64,000 nucleotides of DNA from Neovahlkampfia damariscottae (Eukaryota > Heterolobosea > Selenaionea > Neovahlkampfiida > Neovahlkampfiidae), in the NCBI GenBank assembly GCA_016618085.1, contig JABLTG010000088.1, positions 19,302-83,301 on the forward strand, written 5' to 3'. Under the pieces are notes generated by a model. That model saw only the letters and a program-made list of their open reading frames with translations, did not search any database and had not been told where the DNA came from. The translations under genes and the position numbers were made by a program. Of this stretch, positions 19,774-30,668 are shown piece after piece. The stretch's first letter is position 1, and every line of letters begins with the position of its first letter.

Positions 19774-20584
19774 ATGACTTACACTGTTTGTGTTTTGGGT
19801 AGTGAAAAAAGAAAATTTTAAACAAACTTTTTAGGATTGGATTCTGTTGGTAAATCAAGTTTTACTATTAGATACGCTCAAAAAAAGTTTATTTCTTCAT
19901 ATGATCCCACCTTTGAAGTTTGAAAAAAAAAATTAATATTTTTTGTTAGGAAGCTTTTTCGGTTGAATCAAAAGTTGAAGGCGAAGAATTTCATTTAAAG
20001 TTAATAGATACAGCAGGACATGAAATGTTAAGTCCTTTAAATAGGAAATGGCTTCTTGACGCAGATGCATTCATCTTTTGTTACGATATCACATCAAAAG
20101 ATTCATTAGTTGGACTTCAAAAATATATTGAGACAACACTTCATTATAATAGTGGAAAACAAATGAAATCACCAAATTTATCAGCTATACCTGCTGTAAT
20201 GATAGGCTGTAAATGTGATTTGGAAAATGAAAGAGAAGTTAGTAAAAAAGAAGGTGAAAAATTTGCCATTGAAAATCTTTTAAAATTACGCAACCCACCA
20301 AAAAAAGTGGATCCAAAAATGCCATTTTTCTTGGAAACAAGTGCGAAAAGTAAATTTGTTTTTTTTTTTTTTAAATTTTGAAAGAAAATATAAATATACA
20401 ACAAACTATTGAATCACTAATGAAACAGATTATGTCAGAAAGAGATTATTTACTTTCATTGAAAACGGAAACATCAAAAAAGAGTTTTTTCGGTAGTTTT
20501 ATCTCATCAGGAGGTGGTACATCATCCACTAGTGAGCTCTCTGAAATTGATGATTTTCTCAAAAAATCACCAACAAAAAAATAA
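19774..20584 (+). CDS. Ras-family small GTPase
   Basis: Four exons, 19774-19798, 19835-19917, 19950-20349 and 20385-20584, have introns of 36, 32 and 35 nt and give 235 residues. The P-loop is GLDSVGKSS and is split by the first intron. The switch I region SSYDPTFEEAF matches Ras (YDPTIED). Switch II has DTAGHEML, with His in place of the usual catalytic Gln61. G4 is GCKCDLE instead of NKxD, and G5 is ETSAK. An insert with KQMKSPNLSAIP lies before G4. The C-terminus is Ser-rich and ends KSPTKK without a CAAX box, so membrane attachment by prenylation is not expected. Loss of Gln61 and of Asn in NKxD suggests altered GTP hydrolysis or nucleotide affinity. Confidence 0.8.
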
Positions 20585-20649
20585 ATTTTCGATTTTTTAA
20601 AATCCATTTCGTTTACCAATCAAATCAAAACTCAAAAACAAAAACTTTG

Positions 20650-21246
20650 ATGCAAAAAACGGAAGAAAGTTTTATTTTAGCTTGTCAATTTGGAATCAAA
20701 GAAATAGTTGAAGAGAATTTAAATGATCCTTTTTATATTAATTTCGTAAATTATTTTGGCCAAACTCCTCTGATGGTTGCTATCAATGCGAATAAAATTG
20801 ATATTGCTCAAATGTTACTAAAATCAAATTTTATAAATATTAACCACAAAACCTACTTGGAAGAAAAGACTAGTTTGATGTATGCTTGTGAAAAAGGCTA
20901 TTCTGGAATAATTCAAATTCTTTTATCAAAAAAGGCTCCAGCTGAAGAGATTGATAGTTTTGGTAAAACAGCTCTACACTATGCTGTTATTAACAAATAC
21001 TTTGGTGTTGTACAAGTCCTTATTCGTTCAAATCCAAAAATAGTCAATATACAAGACAATGAAGGTAAAACTGCTTTACATTATGCTCTTTCTCAAAAAA
21101 TGATTGAAAAACCAATTGTAAATTTGTTATTAAATTCAGAAGCCGAAGATTTAGAAGATAATTCAAAAATCAAACCATCAGATTTAGTTTCAAAAGAATT
21201 AAAGTCTGAACTGAATTTTGAATTCAAAAAAAAAGAAAAAAAATGA
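20650..21246 (+). CDS. Ankyrin-repeat protein
   Basis: 198 residues, intronless, starting at ATG 20650 just after a TTG in the same frame. About five ankyrin repeats can be read: SFILACQFGIKEIVEE, GQTPLMVAINANKIDIAQML, KTSLMYACEKGYSGIIQILL, GKTALHYAVINKYFGVVQVL and GKTALHYALSQKMIEK. A basic tail (KKKEKK) closes the protein, and it ends with TGA, one of the few TGA stops here. Stand-alone ankyrin proteins are binding scaffolds. CCAATCAAATC lies about 35 bases before the start. Confidence 0.75.
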   Translation: MQKTEESFILACQFGIKEIVEENLNDPFYINFVNYFGQTPLMVAINANKIDIAQMLLKSNFININHKTYLEEKTSLMYACEKGYSGIIQILLSKKAPAEEIDSFGKTALHYAVINKYFGVVQVLIRSNPKIVNIQDNEGKTALHYALSQKMIEKPIVNLLLNSEAEDLEDNSKIKPSDLVSKELKSELNFEFKKKEKK

Positions 21247-21374
21247 ACAAGTAATTCATTTGTGTTCGAAAATCGTGAGTTATTTTCCACCAACAAATAT
21301 TGGTCTCAAATGTACATTTGATAAATTTTCTTTTCTCATTGAAGTCTAAGGTTTATTCATTTTCTTATTTAAAA

Positions 21375-22002
21375 TTAATGAGACCAGAACCTAATAACAT
21401 GATATATTCCAATATATGAAGCAAATATTACACCAGGAAAGAATCCAAACATTGTCAAAAAACAACATAAAATCAACGCTCTTATCCATCCTATTTCATA
21501 CCATTTTGTTACATGACCTTGTTGTGAAGGATCAGCTCTATTTTCAGGTTTTGATTCAAATTGTGAAAATACTTCATAATTCTTTGATCTTAAGCATGGT
21601 AAAGCAGAAACAATGATAGCCAAAGGAGGACAACAAAGAACTAAATAAATAGCAAGTGAAATCAAAAAAATGAACGAAATTAATACTATTGGTAAAATAC
21701 AACAACCAACCAGACAAAGAGAAAGACAAATCCATGGAAAATTTTGCAGCTCAAAATCACAATCACATAGAGAGTTCATTGCATCTTTTGGTTTTTTTAG
21801 TAATCATTATGAATAGTTTACCATCCATTTTATTTTCAATTTCACCACACTTATCCGAGCAACAACAACATTTCTCGTCCCAATCTTCACAGACAACGAA
21901 TCCAAAGTAATCACCAAGACCTTTTAATATATTTAATTATAGTTTAAAAAACAAACAGTCCTCATTCAAACAACAACAACATGAGTAATTATTTGGTTCC
22001 AT
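21375..22002 (-). CDS. Cys-rich small membrane protein
   Basis: Exons 22002-21957, 21920-21822 and 21784-21375 have introns of 36 and 37 nt and give 184 residues. The N-terminal part has clustered cysteines (YSCCCCLNED, EKCCCCSDKCG, CDCDFE). The C-terminal half has hydrophobic spans around ICLSLCLVGCCILPIVLISF, AIYLVLCCPPLAIIVSAL and GWIRALILCCFLTMFGFF. I do not recognise a family. Clustered Cys next to membrane spans suggests palmitoylation or metal binding, which is speculative. The spliced start is supported by a CCAATCA box about 30 bases upstream and by continuous phase across both introns. Confidence 0.6.
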
Positions 22003-22470
22003 GTTGTCAACAAAATGAAAAAGTTTAATAAAATGATTGGACAACGATTAAAGCGAAAAATAAAAAATTTTAATTAGTTCAGTTGTTATTTGCATAGTTT
22101 CTACAGGTGAAAAATAAAACAATTGAAGCGCATATAATCACAGGAAAAACCAAATGATGTCAAATGTATGGAAATTGATACACTTTGAACCTATCCTAAT
22201 TGATTCCACAAGAAATATGTTTGTTCATATCTCTTAAAAAATCAATGTATAAAATTTGGAAAAGGTATACATCAAAAATAAGCCAAAAGTGCAACTGATG
22301 TCAACTATCTTGCAATATTTGAATTGGAAACTATCATTGCATTATCAATATCACACCAAAACTTTAAATTAATTATTTTTCTTGGCAATGGTGATTGTTG
22401 TTGTGCCATCCAATAAGAACTGAAACTCCATCCAATTGACGAACGGATTTTCATTTGAACTCAAAAAAAA
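22003..22470. other. Intergenic region with no recognised gene
   Basis: This 468-bp divergent spacer carries CCAATCA near 22034-22040 (minus orientation) for the Cys-rich membrane gene. CCATCCAAT near 22428-22436 lies ahead of the plus-strand gene at 22471. The remainder is AT-rich, with stops in all frames and no tRNA-like or snRNA-like fold that I can see. A Sm-class or snoRNA gene cannot be excluded by eye. Confidence 0.4.
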
Positions 22471-23039
22471 ATGGAAGAAGACACTCAAGAAAAAATACAT
22501 GAAAATTCAAAAGAAGAACTCTTGCAAGAAGAAGAAAATCAAGAACAAAATGAACAAGAAAACAATGAGGATTCTCGTTTATTGACGAAAAAAGAAAAGA
22601 AAAGAGTTGACGAATTTGCAAAAAAATATATATATCCACATCGATCAGAAATTAAAAAACTAGCTGAAGAATTGAACGCACCATATTTTAGAGTACGAAA
22701 TCGAATAAATTCATACCGAAATCTAAATGGATTAACGAAACAAAAATTTGAAAAGAAGAGAGAAATGAAAACGATTTCATTGCCTTCAAATTATTTTGAC
22801 CAAAGTTTTTTAGACTCTCTAATAAAATACGTAGAAGCAAATTCAAAAATGAGAGAAAATGTACATATGAATGAACAAGCTCTATTAGTGCTAGGTAATA
22901 AAAAAATATTTTTGTACTAACTTTTAAAACAGCTTTATATTTGAAAGAAGAAATTCCAAATCTGAATAATAAAATCAAACCAAAAGAAGATGTTGTGATA
23001 GAAAAAAAAAAGAGAGGAAGAAAAATGAAAGTCAAATGA
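22471..23039 (+). CDS. Possible homeodomain-like DNA-binding protein
   Basis: Exons 22471-22894 and 22933-23039 are joined across a 38-nt intron and give 176 residues. The N-terminus is very acidic and Gln-rich (QEEENQEQNEQENNEDS). KKEKKRVDEFAKKYIYPHRS EIKKLAEELNAPYFRVRNRI has the spacing of a homeodomain-like three-helix fold (helix 1, LAEEL helix 2, and VRNRINSYRN as a helix 3 with the Asn position). The C-terminus KKKRGRKMK resembles an AT-hook. These features suggest a nuclear DNA-binding protein, but the match to the homeodomain is weak. It ends in TGA. It is convergent with NOP10, 80 bp away. Confidence 0.55.
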
Positions 23040-23119
23040 TTTCTTTTTTTTTGATTGTTTGTCAAATTGAATAGTTTGTGTTTCTTTTTATAATAAAAAA
23101 AATTTTATACTCAACATTT

Positions 23120-23342
23120 TTATAAAGGTTTTTCTGGAAGTTGTGATGGAAGAATATTGTGTTTTTTCTTTATTGCAACTCTATGTTTACTAAATTTATC
23201 TTCTGGAGTAAATCTAAATAATTAAGAAAAAAAAGAAAAAAAAATACCTAGCTGGATGGCCACTTCTTGTTGTTGATTTACAATCTGTGCATGTTTCGTG
23301 GATAGTGTATCTATCACAAGTGTTACAAAAACGAAGAAGCAT
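23120..23342 (-). CDS. NOP10: H/ACA snoRNP protein NOP10
   Basis: Two exons, 23342-23248 and 23213-23120, are joined across a 34-nt intron and give 62 residues, the normal NOP10 length. The N-terminus LRFCNTCDRYTIHETC forms the zinc-ribbon-like half. HPARFTPEDKFSKHRVAIK is the family signature (HPARFSPDDKYSRHR in animals). NOP10 joins dyskerin, GAR1 and NHP2 in H/ACA particles that guide pseudouridylation of rRNA and snRNA. The gene is too short for long-frame detection and becomes clear only after splicing. It shares a promoter region of 81 bp with mitochondrial Ffh. Confidence 0.9.
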
Positions 23343-23423
23343 TTTTTATCTTTTTGTGAAAATTAACAAGGATAAAGAGAGCAATTCTATTGGATGTTTT
23401 TCGTCCAATAAATTCTTTGCAAA

Positions 23424-25208
23424 ATGTTGTTGAAGAATTTTTTGAAAACCTCAACAAAATTTTTGACAAAAAATAATAAATTTGTTAACTTGAATCAATA
23501 CATCAATTTTCAAAATAAATATCAAAATTTTAATGTCAGATGTTACTCAACAATGTTTTCAAAATTATCCACTGGAATGAAAGATGCTTTTGGTTCATTA
23601 TCAGGTAGAACAACTTTAACAAAACAAGATGTTGAAAATTCTATTGAAGAAGTTAAACGTTCTCTAATTGACGCAGACGTTGCTCTTCCAGTTGTAAAAA
23701 AATTCATATCTGAAGTTCAAGAAGAAGCAATTGGATCAAAAGTAAAAGACTTACCAAAACTTGATGCCTTTGAAGAAATTGTGAAAAAAAAATTGACAAA
23801 ATTACTTGGAGATGATATTCCAGATTTGAATTTACCAAAACATCAAGAAATAGAAGTTATTGATGATGATATAAAGAGAATTGAAAAGAGAATACCCATG
23901 TCTTCTATTTTAGTCACTGGTATTCAAGGTGCTGGTAAAACAACAACTTCAGCAAAGTTAGCAAATAGACTAAAAAATCAAAAAATTTCAGTTATGTTAG
24001 TTTCTTTAGATACACGTAAGATTATGTGCATTACTCATTTCCTTTTAGACAGACCTGCTGCACAAGAACAATTAGAGATTTTAGCCAACAAAGCAAATAT
24101 TTTATCATTGCCAATTGTAGAAGGTGAAACACCAATAGAAATATCAAAAAGAGCTTTACAATTAGCAAAATTGAGTGACATAGAAATAATTATATTTGAT
24201 TCTGCAGGTAAAAAAGATATTATTTTTTTTGTGTTAAAACAATTCTCATAGGTAGAATGCATGTTGATGATGAATTAATGAATGAACTACAATCCGTTAA
24301 AGAAATTATAAAACCTTGCGAAACCCTTTTAGTTGCTGATTCTATGCTGGGTAATGACTCTGTAAATATTTCAAAAGAATTCAAAGAAAAAGTTGATATA
24401 ACAGGTATTATAATTACAAGATTAGACGGTGATACAAAAGGTGGTTCAACTATTTCCATGAAAGAAGTCACTGTAAAAAAAAAAAAAAATTAATTTTTTT
24501 TTTTCAAAGGGTGTTCCTATCAAATTTGTTGGTACTGGTGAAAATTTAGAAGATTTAGATAAATTCATTCCAGAAGGTATGGCTTCAAGAATTTTAGGTT
24601 CTACTGATATACTCAGTTTAAAACAAAAAACTCAAGAAATTATGGAAGCATCAGATTTAAATGAAACAAAGGTTAAAAAATTAGGTAAATTTTAATTGGA
24701 TTTTAAATTTCCATTTTTTATTAGAAAAGAAAATGAAAAGTGGAAACTTTGATTTTGAAATTTATACAGAACAATTAAATTCTTTAAAAAAAGCGGGAAA
24801 TCTTCAAAATTTTGCTTCTTTCATTCCAGGACTTGCAAATATGCAAACAGGTCAAATGAATACTGACGTATGTTAATTATATTTCTTATTCATTATTTTT
24901 AGTTTATAGATGTTCATTTGAGGTTCATAAACTTGATGACAGAAAAAGAGAAAAGAAATCCAAATATGTTCAAACAAATGGCTTCTTGTAGAATTGGTTT
25001 GGCAAAAAGAGCAAAAGTTCCTGTTGTTGAAGTAAATAAATTTCTGAAAATGTTCGAAAAATTAAAAGAAACATTTTCAAAATTTGGAGATTTGACAGAT
25101 CCTCAAAACGATTTTACAAAAATGATTCAAAACAATCCAAAGCAGTTCATGAAAACAGTTAAAGTAAAACCAGGACATCAACCAACTTTATTTGGAAGAA
25201 GAAAATAA
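23424..25208 (+). CDS. mtFfh: Mitochondrial SRP54/Ffh GTPase
   Basis: Six exons: 23424-24015, 24049-24207, 24252-24472, 24510-24684, 24725-24867 and 24903-25208, with introns of 33, 36-44, 37, 40 and 35 nt. The protein has 531 residues. The first 45 residues (MLLKNFLKTSTKFLTKNNKF and YQNFNVRCYSTMFS) are Lys/Thr/Asn-rich without acidic residues, as in a mitochondrial presequence. The bacterial-type NG domain follows: LSGRTTLTKQDVENSIEEVK, G1 GIQGAGKTT, DTHRPAAQEQL, DSAGRMHVDDELM, TRLDGDTKGGS and GTGENLEDLDKF. The M domain has MTEKEKRNPNMF and CRIGLAKRAKVPVVEVNKFL, placed like the RNA-binding helices of Ffh. Cytosolic SRP54 has a different M domain and no presequence. It may serve insertion of mitochondrion-made membrane proteins. 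Confidence 0.88.
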
Positions 25209-25265
25209 ATATTTTTTTTCAACAAAGTAAAAATGGAATTTTTATGTTTTTCGTTATCAAAATTT

Positions 25266-25849
25266 TTATTTTGTATGAAGATAAGTGTTTGGTCTTGAAG
25301 CACTGAAAGCTGTTCTGTATTTCTTTTCTCTTTTTGCAATTTTTGTTAATACTGGGAATTTCAAGTTTGGTTTGATAAATTGCATTGTATTGTTTCTTCT
25401 AACTTTGTCATCTTCAACTTCAGCAGTTTTGATAATGTGGATTGTTGAGAAACGAGCTCTATGACGTGAAGCCATTTCGAGGTACATTTGTTGAACAGCA
25501 CCTGTAAGTTGAGTATCTCTATATTCCTTGTACATATTGTGAATACCTGATCTACTGACATAACGGAGCCAAATTCCAAAATTTTTAACTTGGTCAATTG
25601 GTTCTTCAACTTCTTCAATTGCAACAATTTGTCCATTAGCTTTTTTAACTCTTTTTAAAGAGGATAAGAAATACCAACAACGACTTTTTGCAACAACTGT
25701 GTTAGGTGCGAAAATTGTCATTCTGTAAACTGGAGGTGATGGAACTTTTTTTGTTGGAATGAGTCTAGCTACAACAACATAATGTTTAAGTGGATTATTT
25801 GTGCTTTGTGAAACCATCTAAATGTTGGTAAGGAATTTGTAAGACTTAC
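25266..25849 (-). CDS. RPL18A: 60S ribosomal protein eL20 (RPL18a), with a 5' UTR intron
   Basis: The coding part is 25817-25266, 183 residues without introns. HYVVVARLIPTKKVPSPPVY RMTIFAPNTVVAKSRCWYF is the hallmark of eL20. GIWLRYVSRSGIHNMYKEYR and MASRHRARFSTIHIIKTAEV complete the family pattern. Immediately before the ATG there is TTTAG, and 32 bases earlier GTAAGT (25818-25849). A short intron therefore appears to end exactly at the start codon and lies in the 5' leader. The promoter box ATTGGTC is further up, at 25881-25887, with no ATG between it and the intron. Confidence 0.9.
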
Positions 25850-26208
25850 TTTTGTTTGTTTGTGAAGAAAAGTAAAACCGACCAATGATTGAACAATTCT
25901 CAGATTTTTATAATTGACCAATCAAGCCCAAAAAAACTTCAATGGAAATTCGAATTAAAAAAACAAAAAAATATAAAATTTAATTTATCAGAAAACAATT
26001 CCAAACAAACTCAGTTTAAAAGTGATCAGAGAGTCTACAAAAAAAAAATAAAAAAAGTGAAGTTTTCATTTGATCATTCCAGCACTAAGCCAAACATTAA
26101 CTGTCAAAACAAGATGAAAAATTAAAAAATAAAAGATGCATAACAGAATAACAAAATAAAATGATCAAAAAATTAAAAAACAAATAAAACGAATTAAATT
26201 TTTATTTT
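25850..26208. other. Intergenic region, possible unassigned transcript
   Basis: The segment has two CCAAT boxes, at about 25882 and 25918. The first serves eL20 in reverse. The second faces plus and would suggest another start, but the ATG at 25942 gives only 13 codons. A longer plus frame (25889-26125) has no ATG and a low-complexity Lys/Asn/Ser composition. No RNA gene is evident. I see nothing that can be annotated firmly. Confidence 0.35.
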
Positions 26209-29200
26209 TTAAAAAATATTTAAATCAGGTTTTTTGTACAATCTCAATAACAAAGAAGAAAATAAAACTATTAAACTTGAAGAAGACATCATCATAGCAG
26301 CCACTATCGGAGGTACCATAATACCAAAAAATGGATACAAAAGTCCCATTGCTAAAGGTATTAATATTACATTATATCCTAAAGCCCAAAAATGATTAAG
26401 TTTAATTCTCGAGAATGTCGTTTTTGATAAATCAATTGAAGTCAATACATCTGTTAAATCAGATTTAACTAAAACAATATCAGAACTTTCAAGAGCAACT
26501 TCCGAACCAGCACCAATTGCGATACCAACATCACTTTGAGCTAAACTTGGAGCATCATTAACTCCATCACCAACCATACCAACACAAAAACCTCTTTGTT
26601 GAAGTGATTTTATGATTTCTAATTTTTTGGCTGGTAATAAATCTGAAATTGCAATGTGAATTCCCAACTGATGAGCAACATGATCAACCATTTCTTTACG
26701 ATCTCCAGAGAGTAAAATCACTTTTATATTCATTTCTTTTAATTTTCGAACAACACTTTTTGCTTCAACTTTGATATTATCGGATAAAACAAATCCACCA
26801 ATCAATTTTTGGTCATAAGCAACAAAAATGTTCGTTTTGTTTTGTTCTTCAAATTTTTTTTTCATTTCTTTTATTGATTCAAGAGGTATTCCAAGTCCAA
26901 ATAAAAAGGATTCTGATCCAATATTGATTTTTTTTTCATTGATTTGACATTCAATTCCTTTGCCTGAAATTGAAATGAAATTCTTCACTTGAATAATTTT
27001 TCCATTTTCATTCTTTGAATATTCGACCAATGATTTAGCTAATGGATGTTGTGAGTTACTTTCTGCTGAATAAACCAATGAAAAGAATTCTTCTTTTGGA
27101 ATCAAATGTTGATGTATGTGATACTCAATGACTTTTGGTTTTCCCATTGTTAGTGTACCTGTTTTATCAAAACAAATTGCTGAGATTTGATGAGCAGATT
27201 CAAGTGATTCTCCTGATTTTATCAATACTCCAAGTTTTGCTCCTACACCACAAGCCACCATAATTGCTGTAGGAGTGGCAAGTGAAAGTGCACAAGGACA
27301 ACATATCACCAATACTGAGATTGCAAAACGAAGTGAAAAAATAAAAGGTGCAGAATCATATGGAATCAAAGATTCAGGTAATAATTTCGATTTTAACAAA
27401 AAGTACCATGTACAAAAAGTAACAAATGCTAAAAAAATAACAATTGGGATGAATATTTTTGATAATCTATCTGAATATTTTTGAATAGGTACCTAAAAAA
27501 TGATGACTAAATTTGAATTGATTTTACTTTTGAATTTTGTGATTCTTTTACAAGTTTAACAATTTGTGATAGCATTGTTGCAGATCCAATTTTTAAAACT
27601 TTCATGTACATCACTCCGTCATGATTTATTGTTCCACCAATTAATGAATCATTGATTTGTTTTCTTATTAAATTATCTTCACCTGTTATCATACTTTCAT
27701 CAACTGTTGATTCACCTTCAATACAAATTCCATCTACAGGAACTGATTCACCAGGTAATACCTTAAGAACATCTCCTTTTTGGACAAGTTCAATTTTGAC
27801 TTCTTCTTCAATTTTAATTTCATTTTGATCACCATCCAAAACAGTGCTCACAAGAATTGCAGATTTTGCTTGAAGTTGAACTAATTCTGAAATTGCATTG
27901 GATGTTTTTTTCTTTGCAATACTTTCAAGATATTTTCCAAGATTCATTAAAGTTATAATCATTGATGAAGTTTCAAAAAAATATTTTCTCACTTTCAAAC
28001 CAGAATTAATGAATGAAATATTTTTCTTACTTGATACTTCTGAAATAAAAGAATAAAATAAAAATAAAACTGAGTAAATATAAGCTGAATTTGTAGCCAA
28101 TGAAATCAAAACATTCATGTCTGCATAAAAATTCTTCAAAGATTTGATAGCTGAATAATGAAAATGAAAACCTCCATAAAAGTGTACAGGTGTAGCCAAA
28201 AGAAAAATGATAACTTCAACAAAACGATTTCCAATAACATCAGTCACAGCGTAATGATTAATAAATCCGAATAGAACAACAGGAATACAAAATATTAAAC
28301 TTAGAAAAAACCTTCTTTGCCATAAATTCACATCTGAAAAAGCATCAAGTGAATTATTTTTTTCATCGTTCATTAATTCTGCTGTGAATCCTAAAGATTC
28401 AATTTCGTTGATAATTTCTCTTGGACCAATTTTATCATTTAAATATTCAAATAAACCAACATTTGTCATTACATTAACAACTGCTTTTGTAATTCCAGTT
28501 TTACTTGACAAATGAGATTCTACTTTTGAAGAACAAGAAGAACAAGTCATTCCTTGAATGATTTAGAAAAAAAGAATGTTTCTACCTCCAATATTGATGG
28601 ATACTTTTTCAGTTTTTAAGTCATGAATTTTTGATGTGTAACCATAATTTTCAAGGTTTGAAATAATTTGTTCTGGTGTTATTTTCAAAGAGTCATATTC
28701 AATATAAGCAGCATATTCATTTGCATTCATTTCAACATTTGAAACTCCTGGTATTTTTTCAATTTTTTCTTGAATTCTTAAAATCAAAAGTGTGTTTTCA
28801 ATGTCAAAAAATTTTAAATTAACGTAAGCAATTTCAGGAATAGATACTGTAATTTCTTGTTTTTTTTCTTGTTTTGTTGGTTTAATGGGTTCTTGTTGAG
28901 TTTCATTTTCCATAACTTTAAAACCAAGATTATTGATGTTTGAATGAATTTCTGAGAGTTTCAACTCAACATTTGAAAAAATATGAACCATTTTATCTGG
29001 TAAATCAACTTCAACTTTTAAAATTTCTGCAAAATTCTCCAACAAAGAATCTGTAACTTTTTTAGAACAACTTTTACATTTCATTCCTGTGACTTTTATC
29101 GAAGTTTTTATCGGTTCACTTGATTTAAAACCGATTTTTGTTATTTTTTCAATAATCGAACCACCAGAAATAATAGAAGGATCAAATGAAATCTTGCCCA

Positions 29201-29321
29201 TTTTTTTTTCCAAAGAAATATCAACAGTTTGAACACCTTCAATTTCATTTAGTGTAGTAGTAACTTTATTTGAACAATTTTTACATTTCATTCCGTTGAT
29301 CAAAACAATCACCTCCTCCAT
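26209..29321 (-). CDS. Copper-transporting P1B-type ATPase (ATP7/CopA)
   Basis: Exons 29321-28586, 28552-27528 and 27492-26209 have introns of 33 and 35 nt and give 1014 residues. There are four ferredoxin-like metal-binding domains. Those with GMKCKNCS, GMKCKSCS and GMTCSSCS carry CxxC. The third, near residues 163-230 (VNLKFFDIENTLLI), has lost it. The transport motif is CCPC (ICCPCALSLATPT, about residue 651). Others are TGE in SMITGEDN, the phosphorylation site DKTGTLTMGKP, HPLAKSL, the nucleotide site GDGVNDAPSLAQ and a final helix with MMMSSSS. The pump exports Cu+ to the secretory pathway or out of the cell. ATG 29321 is used because the longer frame begins with GTG. Confidence 0.9.
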
Positions 29322-29442
29322 TTTCCGTGCAAAGAATCTCCGAGGCGTTGGCCAATGAAAATACACTGGAAGTTGATGAAAAATATTTCCTGAAAAATAT
29401 TTCTAATTCCGAAAAATTAGTGAATAAATTTATTTAATCTAG

Positions 29443-30466
29443 TTATTTGAACAAAAAAATTCCTCCGATGGTCAAACCGCCAATAGCCAATAAAATACAA
29501 ATAATAGCAACAATAACAAATACAACAACACTGATAATAATCATATATAAAACCCATTTTGATTTTTCTTGATGACTTTGAGCAACAACTATATTTCTTA
29601 TTCCTTCTTTTACAAGCTCATCAGCTCCCATAACGTTGTACTCAATATTATCAATTAAGTCATCTTGTTGTGCCACCAATTGAGCCATTGCAATGAACAT
29701 ATCTTGTAATTCAATCAAACTTTCTTCCAACATAACGACATCTCTTCGAGTTTCAACAGCTTCATCAAAATATGCATTTACTGTTTCTTTTTGTGATTTT
29801 GTCAATAATTTCTTTTTGTAGGCATCTTCACCGATTAAACTAGATTCCATTAATTCATCTATTTCTTTTTCTGTTAAATTTGGGTTTGTAATTTTCACTG
29901 ATCTTTTCATCCGGTCTTTATAATGTTTTTGGTATTCAGCTTGAACTTCTTGGTATTCAGTTACAATTTTACCAAATCTTTTCATCATTTGAATGTGTTG
30001 TGCTTCTCTCATTCTTATTTCCGCTGTATTTTTTTTTTTTAACTTTTTCTTTCGTTCTTCAGTGCCATTTCTAATTTTTTCAAGTTGACTTTGAACTTCT
30101 TTTATTTTTGTACTTGTGCTAGTGATCACCTTACTCAATTCTTCTTTAAGTCCTGAAGAGGTGAAATTTTTAGTTTCAGTTTTTTTTTACTATTTCTTTC
30201 AGTTGTTACAGACGCAGTCATTGCTTTTTTATGTATATCTTTCACTTGACTCGTTTTTTTTTGTAATACATCAATGTCAGCTTCAACAGAATCTATTTTT
30301 TTGTTGAATTCGGTCAATTCATGCTCAAGATCAGGATCCAACACATCTGTGTCTACTTCAAATGTTTTTGGAGGTAAACCATAGATCTAAACATCAGTTT
30401 TATTTTGAAGATTACTTCAAACTCAGGAACTATTGTATTTAGTTCATCAAATCGTGAAGTCGACAT
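29443..30466 (-). CDS. Syntaxin (Qa-SNARE)
   Basis: Exons 30466-30416, 30386-30191 and 30152-29443 have introns of 29 and 38 nt and give 318 residues. The N-terminal helices resemble a syntaxin Habc bundle (LDPDLEHELTEFNKKIDSVE; KRFGKIVTEYQEVQAEYQKH). The SNARE motif has ELQDMFIAMAQLVAQQDDLI with the central Gln, followed by DNIEYNVMGADEL. A C-terminal anchor rich in Ile/Val/Leu (WVLYMIIISVVVFVIVAIIC) ends the protein. This is the plasma-membrane syntaxin pattern (syntaxin-1/Sso). ATTGGTC lies about 6 bases before the ATG. Confidence 0.85.
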
Positions 30467-30668
30467 AAGTTGACCAATCATGAAACAGTAGTGTTGTGAG
30501 TTTTTTCTTTGAATTGAAAAAAAAAATTGTGTTTTATTGGGTCAAAAATCCAGTGAACAACAGAAATTTCAATATCAATTTGATAAGAATGAAAACCAAA
30601 CAATAAAGTAAAAATACCAATGTTCAACCCACAATTTTTATTGGCTGTCATATTTTTTTCCTGGCAAG

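Noticed and set aside
25889-26125. 78-codon plus-strand frame next to eL20
   Set aside because: It starts with TTG, has no internal ATG until the last codons and is low-complexity Lys/Asn/Ser. It is not supported as a gene.
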